DNA from: Magnetococcales bacterium
GTDB taxonomy: Bacteria > Pseudomonadota > Magnetococcia > Magnetococcales > JADFWU01
NCBI GenBank assembly: GCA_015234045.1
Contig: JADFWU010000012.1
Location: 1-64,000, forward strand
Reading direction: 5' to 3'
Length of the DNA stretch: 64,000 bases
Position 1 is the stretch's first letter; every line of letters begins with the position of its first letter. The notes under the pieces were generated by a model that had not been told where the DNA came from, made no database searches, and worked only from the letters and a program-made list of their open reading frames with translations. Shown one piece after another: positions 57,304 to 64,000 of this stretch. A program made the position numbers and the translations under genes.

Positions 57304-60300
57304 TCAGGTCATATCGACAAAGTTTTGCGTGACAGTGTCATCAATCAGCAAGGTTGCCGAGTCGAGGGTATACGTACCATAGGTGATGCTATCAATCACC
57401 GTATCGGTTTCGGTATTCCAGATACCACCGATATTCACCGTATCACCGGCATCACCCGTGATGATCAACTGATCACTCTCATCGGAAAGATCCAGAATAT
57501 CAGCAAGATCCAACGTGACACTGTTGTCACCAGAACCGGTCAGATCGATATTCTCAATGCCTTTATAGAGGGCATTATCAATCTGTGTCAGGTCCAAACT
57601 CAACGCATCTCCATCCAACATCAGTGTATCATCGTCGGCACCACCATCGACGGTGCCAAGATCCAGACTATCCCAGACCAGGATATCATCACCAGGCCCA
57701 CCATTCAGGATGTCATTACCAAGCCCACCATCCAGGTAATCATCACCATCACCACCCATCAAGGTGTCATCACCGATACTACCCTTCAGTAAGTCATCAC
57801 CACCATACCCCATCAAAGCATCAGCGCCACTACTGCCCAACATGGCATCATTACCCTCTGTGCCTAACTGCGTCAGCCCGCCTTGAGCACCAGAATCATG
57901 AACCGTGATACCAATGGTTCCAGAATCAGAAAGCCCACCCTGATCAGTAACGGTATAGCTAAAACTATCCGTGCCGACAAAGCTGGTATCCGGTGTATAG
58001 GTGTAGGTGCCATCGGTAGTACTGAAGACCAATGTACCGTGGGTAACATCAGCATCCAGAGCAAAATTCAACGTGCTAATGTCATCATCCACATCATTGT
58101 CAATGACAGTGTGGCTGATGGCTTGATCCATACTGGCCAATATGACACCAGCTGCATCAACACCCCCTGTGGAAGCCACAGAAGCCTGATTCAAAGCGGA
58201 TAAACCGGTGAGATCAGCCATATCAAAGTTACCAATCAGATTGGCATCACTGACATCCAGTGACTGATACATGTTCTCTCGGATTTCTTCTTCAGAGCGG
58301 ATGGTGTCCCAAATACGCACTTCATCCAGATCACCGTTCAAGGTTTGGTCCAGATTGGAGTTACCGCCGATATACAGTCGGCTATTGCCTCCATCGGTTG
58401 GATCACCATTAGAATATGTGCCGGAACCAACCAACACGCCATCCAGATAGAGCGTGACCTCATTGGTGGTAGCATCTCGAACCAAACTGACATGGTGCCA
58501 CGCATCGGTAGTCAAGTTGGTATCAAAGGTTACCTCATTCAACAGGATATCCGTTCCACTCTCATGGAAGTAGACCAGATCACCATTCACATCCACTTTT
58601 AGCGCATAGTAGGCGTTATTGAGATATGTCGTTATCCCCTGCTCATGGAAAGCCATCAGGAACTGTTCATCCGTTCCAACCGCGTCCAAACGAACCCAGG
58701 TTTCCAGGGTCAGATCACCTGCAATAGCAAAGGCATCCAATGTTCCACGACCTGCGTCTACCACATCACCGACACCATCCAACGTAAGATGATCACCCAA
58801 CGTTGGAATTGCAGGCGCATCGTTGATTGGATTGATATTGACGGTCACCTGCTCGGTATTGTGACCGCTGTATTGATCATGGACATTGAGCGTGAATGTC
58901 TCACTGCCATCAAAGTCAGGATCGGGCGTGTACGTCCATGCACCAGTTCCAGGATCAACAGTGAGCGTACCGTTGATCGGTGCCTCTTCAACACCAAAGG
59001 TAAGCGCATCTCCTTCTTCATCTGTAGAGGTAATACCACTTGTGATCGCGGTATCTTCGTCCAGACTGATCGGAGAACCATCCTGAACCGTCATGCTGGG
59101 CACAAAATTAAGTGCTGATGTTTGTGTGGTATCACTGAACGCAGTAGTACCACCACTGGTTGAAACAGTAATGTTGATATCACCACTGGCATTACTATCA
59201 CTCTGATCCCACAAACGGTAGGTCAGATTGGCGGTAGAGCCACTGGTATAGTCAACAGTGCCTTCATAACGCAGCAGTGCATCACCATCCAGCAACGTTG
59301 CTGTGGCATCGGCCAAAGTGCCAAAGGTATTCCAGTTGGTGCCGCTATCCGTGCTGTACGCCCAAGAACCATTGGTCTCAGTGAGTCCGGTAATGGCAAC
59401 ACCCAGCACATCACCATCCGGGTCCGTGCCGATCAAATCAACAAAGTCTGAAACCAGAACACCGCTCGTGCTCACTGTTACAACATCATCAGGCATCATG
59501 ATGGCTGGGCCTGCGATATCCGAAACCGTTGAGACAACAGATCCAGCCCAATCTGCATCACCACCACTGGTTCCGACCAGATTGTCCGCAACACCGCCGG
59601 TACTTTCATCAAGCGGCCAGTAACCAACCAGTCCCTCTTCAGCACCACTCAGCGTGCGGAAGATATCCGATTGAATATCCGCCTGTGTCCGACTGACATC
59701 CCAGACGCGCACCTCATCCATATCACCATCAAAGTAGTTGCTGCCCGCTTCATCCCGTCCAATAGTCAGAATCCCGTTCTGACCGCCGGAAAGCGGGTTA
59801 ACATAGTCCAACCTACCGGCCAGTTGACCATCCAGGTAGAGCGTGACGGTTTGGTCAACACTGTCACGGGACAGTGCCACGTGATACCAGGTATCGGAAG
59901 CGATTGGTGGATTATCAAAGGCAAGTGTTTCGAAGGATTCTGCACCATACTCCTGCACAAGCGTGAACGTACCATCAGAGTCAATTGAAAGGCTGTAGAG
60001 CGTATTGTCCACATCCGCCGCCGCACCACCGCTGAAACAGACAATAGGATGGCTTGTGGTACCCAAAGTTGGTTTAACCCAGGCTTCAATTGTCAGATCT
60101 TCAGTGATTACAAACGGCTGACCAACACCACCACCCGCGTTCAGATACTCGGAAGTACCACCCAGTGTGACATGACGGGTAAACGACTCAAAATAGGGCG
60201 CATCCTGAGTACCAGTCACCGTGACATCAATGACAGCGTCACTACCTCCGCCCAATTCATCGCTGACACGCACGGTAAAGCTATCAGCACCGAAGAAATT

Positions 60301-63300
60301 GACATCTGGTTCATAGACCCAATCACCGGTACTGACATTCAGAGAAACCACACCACTCTCCGGTTGTCCGGTCACTGAATAGCTGAGGGTTGAGCTGTCA
60401 TAGTCATCCGAACCAATCGTACCGTTGAGCGTACCCTCTTCCCCAATGCTATACGACCCGGGCTGGGCGGATGGTGCCATATTGATGGAGCGATAGAGCG
60501 TTGCCGTACTGAAAGCGGTAACACCGCCCGTACCTGCTGTGGCGATATCTACAGAACTACCATCAACAGCACCATCGGAACCATCCCAAGCTCTCAGCTG
60601 AATATAGGCATCCAGATACCCACTACCAGCGGTATCCGGCGTATAACGGACCAGGTTATTGACATCCGAAGTAAGTACCAATGCAGCGGCTTCGGTAACA
60701 GCACCAACAGCACTCCAGCTGGTACCACCATCCATGGAGTATTCCCAGCTGCCATCACCACCATTATCCGCATCAACGATGGCAACACCAAGCGACTCAG
60801 GATCAGGATCAGTAAAGTAGCCTTCCAGCAACTCCGCCACCAAGAAGTCGGTTGCCGCCCCGCCCATAACGTTCAGCGGTGCCGCACTCACATTTGGTGT
60901 AGTCAACGTATCCGACAGTCCAGGCAACGTGCTGGACACATCTACCAGCGCATAAGCAGAACTACCAGCATCAACAGCAGTGGCATCCCCTGCTCCATCA
61001 ACCCCATCAACCCGATTGGTCACCACGGTTACATCATCCATGGCCCAATAGCCTACCAGACCAAAACTACCATCGGTGACAATCGTATTCATTTCAGCAC
61101 GAATTTCATCACCACTGCGGGCAACATCCCAGATACGCACCTCATCCATCAGGCCATCAAAACGATTCAGGCTACCACTCAAACTGCCGATATAAAGCTG
61201 ACCGTTTTCACCACCGGATGGCCCGGTATCAAAGTTGGTTGTACCGGCAATTTCTCCATCCAAATAGAGGGTTACCGTCTGTCCTGCCCGTACCAATGCC
61301 ACATGGTGCCAAGCATCTTGTGAAGGTGCGGCATTCGTTGCCCACTCAACAAAATTTCCAGATTCAAATTCATGTGAGTAGACAAAGAAGCCATCAGCAA
61401 CCAGAGAAAGCTCGTACAATCCGTTGTCAGTGGCGTTACTCGTTGCATCACCGTAGAAACTGATCAGTGTCTGATCACCACTACCGGTACTATCCTGATT
61501 AAACCAAGCCTCAATGGTCATATCACCAGTCAGAGCCAAAGCATCCTCAAAGCCCCGTCCTGCTTCCAGATGAACCTGACCATCCATGGACATGGCCGTA
61601 TCAAAACGAGACATGACCGGCACATCCTGAATACCATTAACCGTGACAGACTGTGAGGCTGTATTGGTACTGAAAGCCGTATCAGCGCCCGTACCCGCAG
61701 CTGTGATATCCACGCCTGTCTGACCATTGGTAGCACCTGTATTGGTCTGATCCCAGGCCCGGTAGGTAATATTGGCATCACCACTGAAGTCAGCTTCAGG
61801 AATAAAACGGATAGCCGTGCCTGTATCAGGCATCAGAGTCACGGCGTTGGACTCGCTTACCGAGACCATATTGGTCCAAGTCACGGTCGCGGCATTGATA
61901 TCCGTAGTGAATGACCATGTTCCGGCGGCATCATCTGTTTCCGTGACGGCAAGGCCAACACCATCACCATCCACATCACTGCCAACACGTGATAACAGAT
62001 CGGACACCAAAGCTGTCGTGCCACTGGTGTCGTCTTCATCAATTGCGTCGAAACCCTGTGCATTGAACAAAATTGATGTGAAGGAGCGGGATTCCAAGTT
62101 TGAGTTGTAATCAGTGGCCTGACTGTAATCCAAGGTAGTGCCTGCCGCACTGCCATCGGAAATCCAGAAATCAGTGCTATTGGAAGAGTTGCTTCCATTA
62201 GGATAGGAATAGGAATATTCATGTGCCCGAACAACGGCAACAGCCTTGTCACCCATTGCAAACAGGTTTTGAACAGAAGCCGATTCGTAACCATATGTCA
62301 CATCATTATAGTGGCTGTCTTGGGCAATATCCTTGACCAGCTGAGTACCCTCAACGGTTCCGTCTGTCTTCCATAACTCATTGCCATCATTACCATCGCT
62401 ATCAGCAAGGAAGAACAGAGAACCATCCACCTCGGTGAAATGACTCGCCTGGCCAAGATTTCCGTATGATGAATTCGTATTGAACGAAGTCAATTTAACG
62501 GTATTGCCTGCGGTGCCATCTGATTTCCACACTTCCCAACCATTACCACTATCAGCAGCAAAGACCAGTTCACTATTGAATTCGGTTAATTCACCAAAAC
62601 TGGTTGAGTAGGCATATCCACTGTATGAGTTCGTGCCGGTATTTATCTCGGCAACCAAGGATGGCGTAGATGAACCGGCATCCAATTTCCACAGCTCTGT
62701 TCCATGTGCATCACGTCCATCGTCAGCAACAAAGAAGAGAGTTGATCCAACAACGGTAAAGTCATGTGCATAGCTGCCGTAGTTAGCCACGGTATTAATA
62801 TCAGCTACGAGAGTCGTTCCTGCATCCGTGCCATCCGAGCGCCACAACTCAGTATTTGCAACGCTACCATCATTGGCCCTGAAGTAGAGATAGCCATCGA
62901 ATTCAATCAGATCATCCGCCCAACTGGAGCTACTGCCTGTATAGATATCCGACACCAGAGAAACGGTTCCATCATCACCTTCTACCTTATACAACTCACG
63001 ACCATAGGTCTCATCCGTGGCCACGAAGAACATATCACCATCAAAAGCGGTAAAATTAGTCGGAGACGATGAGGCATTAGCCGTTGAATTGATATCTTCA
63101 ACAAGCGTTGTACCTGCTGCTGTACCATCGGTTTTCCACAACTCATTACCGGTCGTACCGTCATTGGCTGCAAAGAAGAGATACCCGTTCATCTCTTCCG
63201 CATTAACACCATAGGCCGAGGCCGCATTGCCTGAGATGGCTCCGCTGTTCGAACTGCCAGAATAGATATCTTTGATAAAGGTTGCCGTGAAACCATCAAA

Positions 63301-64000
63301 GATCCAAGGCTCATACCCTGTTGTGCCGCCGTTATTCGCAGTGAATACCAACTGGTTATCCAGAATAGCCATCGCTTGGTTGGAATTTGCTGCATTCCAG
63401 CTTGGCGAAAACGTCTCCAAGCCACCATCTGCGGTATACATGGAGAGTACTGGCGTGTAGTCACTACTCATAAACATGACGGCTTCAAAGCCATCAATCA
63501 ATTCAGGCGCATCCTGAACAGCTGCTACTGTTACGGTAATAGTACTGGTATCGGTTTTCTCTCCATCAATACCGATCAGACCATTGTCATTGAGAGTGAC
63601 TGTAATGGTGTCCGTACCATTCGCATTGCTATCCCCTTGATAGAGCACACCGTCAGTTGCCGCCAAGGTTGCGTTGATCTCATCCAGAGAACCGGTAATG
63701 GTCACTATGCCCGATGACTGACCCTCAACCTGACCCGCAGCAACACCGCCTGTCACACTCTCATCTATGACAAACCAACCGGCATTGGCTGAGAATGTCA
63801 GAGAGACATTGCCCGTACCTGCTTCCAGATCATCCACAGAGAGGTCGGTGATACTAACAGCAGTATCTTCATCAACACTGAAGGCTGTTGTAGAGGCTGT
63901 TAATGTTGGTGCATCATTGATCGCGTTGACTATGGCTGCATTGGTATAAGCCATTGCACTAAAAGCCGTTGCACCGCCCACTTCGCTATCCAGATCAAGC
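57304..64000 (-). CDS. Giant RTX/LamG/cadherin-like surface protein (5' partial)
   Basis: The frame is open to the window end, so only the C-terminal 2230 or so residues are seen. From the visible N-side there are cadherin/Ig-like units, then eight ELWKTDGT-type repeats, further Ig-like units with VTGTQDAP-type borders, and three LamG-like domains of similar design (each with TIEAW or TLETW and LYLDG-type motifs, coding near 61600-61090, 60170-59650 and 58800-58260). Then comes an RTX block of GGxGxD-type repeats and an acidic C-terminal region of about 120 residues of the kind that holds a type I secretion signal. There are very few Cys. This is a large Ca-dependent adhesin, a natural cargo for the exporter at the start of the window. 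Confidence 0.88.
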   Translation of the reverse strand, partial: LDLDSEVGGATAFSAMAYTNAAIVNAINDAPTLTASTTAFSVDEDTAVSITDLSVDDLEAGTGNVSLTFSANAGWFVIDESVTGGVAAGQVEGQSSGIVTITGSLDEINATLAATDGVLYQGDSNANGTDTITVTLNDNGLIGIDGEKTDTSTITVTVAAVQDAPELIDGFEAVMFMSSDYTPVLSMYTADGGLETFSPSWNAANSNQAMAILDNQLVFTANNGGTTGYEPWIFDGFTATFIKDIYSGSSNSGAISGNAASAYGVNAEEMNGYLFFAANDGTTGNELWKTDGTAAGTTLVEDINSTANASSSPTNFTAFDGDMFFVATDETYGRELYKVEGDDGTVSLVSDIYTGSSSSWADDLIEFDGYLYFRANDGSVANTELWRSDGTDAGTTLVADINTVANYGSYAHDFTVVGSTLFFVADDGRDAHGTELWKLDAGSSTPSLVAEINTGTNSYSGYAYSTSFGELTEFNSELVFAADSGNGWEVWKSDGTAGNTVKLTSFNTNSSYGNLGQASHFTEVDGSLFFLADSDGNDGNELWKTDGTVEGTQLVKDIAQDSHYNDVTYGYESASVQNLFAMGDKAVAVVRAHEYSYSYPNGSNSSNSTDFWISDGSAAGTTLDYSQATDYNSNLESRSFTSILFNAQGFDAIDEDDTSGTTALVSDLLSRVGSDVDGDGVGLAVTETDDAAGTWSFTTDINAATVTWTNMVSVSESNAVTLMPDTGTAIRFIPEADFSGDANITYRAWDQTNTGATNGQTGVDITAAGTGADTAFSTNTASQSVTVNGIQDVPVMSRFDTAMSMDGQVHLEAGRGFEDALALTGDMTIEAWFNQDSTGSGDQTLISFYGDATSNATDNGLYELSLVADGFFVYSHEFESGNFVEWATNAAPSQDAWHHVALVRAGQTVTLYLDGEIAGTTNFDTGPSGGENGQLYIGSLSGSLNRFDGLMDEVRIWDVARSGDEIRAEMNTIVTDGSFGLVGYWAMDDVTVVTNRVDGVDGAGDATAVDAGSSAYALVDVSSTLPGLSDTLTTPNVSAAPLNVMGGAATDFLVAELLEGYFTDPDPESLGVAIVDADNGGDGSWEYSMDGGTSWSAVGAVTEAAALVLTSDVNNLVRYTPDTAGSGYLDAYIQLRAWDGSDGAVDGSSVDIATAGTGGVTAFSTATLYRSINMAPSAQPGSYSIGEEGTLNGTIGSDDYDSSTLSYSVTGQPESGVVSLNVSTGDWVYEPDVNFFGADSFTVRVSDELGGGSDAVIDVTVTGTQDAPYFESFTRHVTLGGTSEYLNAGGGVGQPFVITEDLTIEAWVKPTLGTTSHPIVCFSGGAAADVDNTLYSLSIDSDGTFTLVQEYGAESFETLAFDNPPIASDTWYHVALSRDSVDQTVTLYLDGQLAGRLDYVNPLSGGQNGILTIGRDEAGSNYFDGDMDEVRVWDVSRTQADIQSDIFRTLSGAEEGLVGYWPLDESTGGVADNLVGTSGGDADWAGSVVSTVSDIAGPAIMMPDDVVTVSTSGVLVSDFVDLIGTDPDGDVLGVAITGLTETNGSWAYSTDSGTNWNTFGTLADATATLLDGDALLRYEGTVDYTSGSTANLTYRLWDQSDSNASGDINITVSTSGGTTAFSDTTQTSALNFVPSMTVQDGSPISLDEDTAITSGITSTDEEGDALTFGVEEAPINGTLTVDPGTGAWTYTPDPDFDGSETFTLNVHDQYSGHNTEQVTVNINPINDAPAIPTLGDHLTLDGVGDVVDAGRGTLDAFAIAGDLTLETWVRLDAVGTDEQFLMAFHEQGITTYLNNAYYALKVDVNGDLVYFHESGTDILLNEVTFDTNLTTDAWHHVSLVRDATTNEVTLYLDGVLVGSGTYSNGDPTDGGNSRLYIGGNSNLDQTLNGDLDEVRIWDTIRSEEEIRENMYQSLDVSDANLIGNFDMADLTGLSALNQASVASTGGVDAAGVILASMDQAISHTVIDNDVDDDISTLNFALDADVTHGTLVFSTTDGTYTYTPDTSFVGTDSFSYTVTDQGGLSDSGTIGITVHDSGAQGGLTQLGTEGNDAMLGSSGADALMGYGGDDLLKGSIGDDTLMGGDGDDYLDGGLGNDILNGGPGDDILVWDSLDLGTVDGGADDDTLMLDGDALSLDLTQIDNALYKGIENIDLTGSGDNSVTLDLADILDLSDESDQLIITGDAGDTVNIGGIWNTETDTVIDSITYGTYTLDSATLLIDDTVTQNFVDMT
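57668..57868 (-). repeat. RTX nonapeptide repeats (coding)
   Basis: About seven successive units of the type GG(D/L)GDD-x-L, from GTEGNDAML to GGPGDDIL. These bind calcium and fold after secretion. They sit about 120 residues before the C-terminus, typical of T1SS cargo. Confidence 0.9.
62110..63380 (-). repeat. ELWxxDGT-type repeats (coding)
   Basis: About eight copies of a roughly 50-residue unit with ELWKTDGTAAGTTLVEDIN as its clearest form, plus diverged forms (GRELYKVEGDD, GWEVWKSDGT, STDFWISDGS). Such repeats usually build beta-propeller-like sheets. Confidence 0.8.

Noticed and set aside
1-64000. CRISPR array, rRNA genes, insertion sequences, replication origin
   Set aside because: No regularly spaced repeats, no rRNA-like stretch, no transposase and no cluster of DnaA-box-like sites was seen on reading.

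Overview
The window looks like a chromosomal segment of a Gram-negative proteobacterium. The signs are a type I secretion system, Wzx/Wzz-type polysaccharide export, c-di-GMP enzymes, hybrid histidine kinases and a c-type cytochrome. Gene order and style would fit an aquatic magnetococcus-like or gamma/alphaproteobacterial lineage, but nothing here fixes the taxon. Base composition is moderate. Two patches, the operon at 10162-17095 and the pair at 50234-53780, look more AT-rich and read as acquired defence modules.

Layout. (1) 1-9388: paired type I secretion ABC proteins (the first cut by the window edge), an HlyD-type adaptor, then an ExeA-like AAA ATPase with a C-terminal SPOR domain. (2) 9501-10060: a small unknown gene, tRNA-Pro(GGG) and a terminator. 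(3) 10162-17095: a tight five-gene operon. dndC, dndD and a DndE-FtsK fusion (DNA phosphorothioation-type genes) are followed directly by a SMC/ABC-like ATPase and a DUF4435 TOPRIM-like protein that resemble the AriA/AriB pair of PARIS. No DndB, DndA or DptFGH is present. This is the best candidate for an undescribed system. (4) 17126-28561: a SAM methyltransferase, an NTE-type patatin phospholipase, a B12/radical SAM protein, a VTT membrane protein, a single-module C-A-T-TE NRPS and a PLP enzyme, probably a small-peptide or lipid biosynthesis locus. (5) 28736-37627: a stand-alone tailspike-like lyase gene facing a polysaccharide operon (flippase, chain-length regulator, two GT4 glycosyltransferases, two sulfotransferases). 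(6) 37826-45155: a minus-strand signalling operon (CheA-like kinase, CheY-like receiver, CheC-like phosphatase, hybrid kinase with Hpt, REC-HK-REC). (7) 45354-47719: a TPR protein, RtcB RNA ligase and a DUF123 GIY-YIG protein. (8) 48051-56621: a PAS-GGDEF diguanylate cyclase, an ietAS defence pair (AAA ATPase plus subtilase), a short Tat-signal remnant, and a heme-binding-motif diguanylate cyclase followed by a diheme cytochrome c. (9) 56818-64000: a small unknown gene and the 3' 6.7 kb of a giant RTX/LamG/cadherin-like surface protein, which is a plausible cargo for the secretion system at the other end.

How the genes may work together. Secretion system, giant adhesin, sulfated polysaccharide, two GGDEF proteins and the Che-like/hybrid-kinase cluster together suggest a surface-attachment and signalling region. 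Two unrelated defence modules are interspersed. All functions are inferred from reading the translated sequence; no database search was run.
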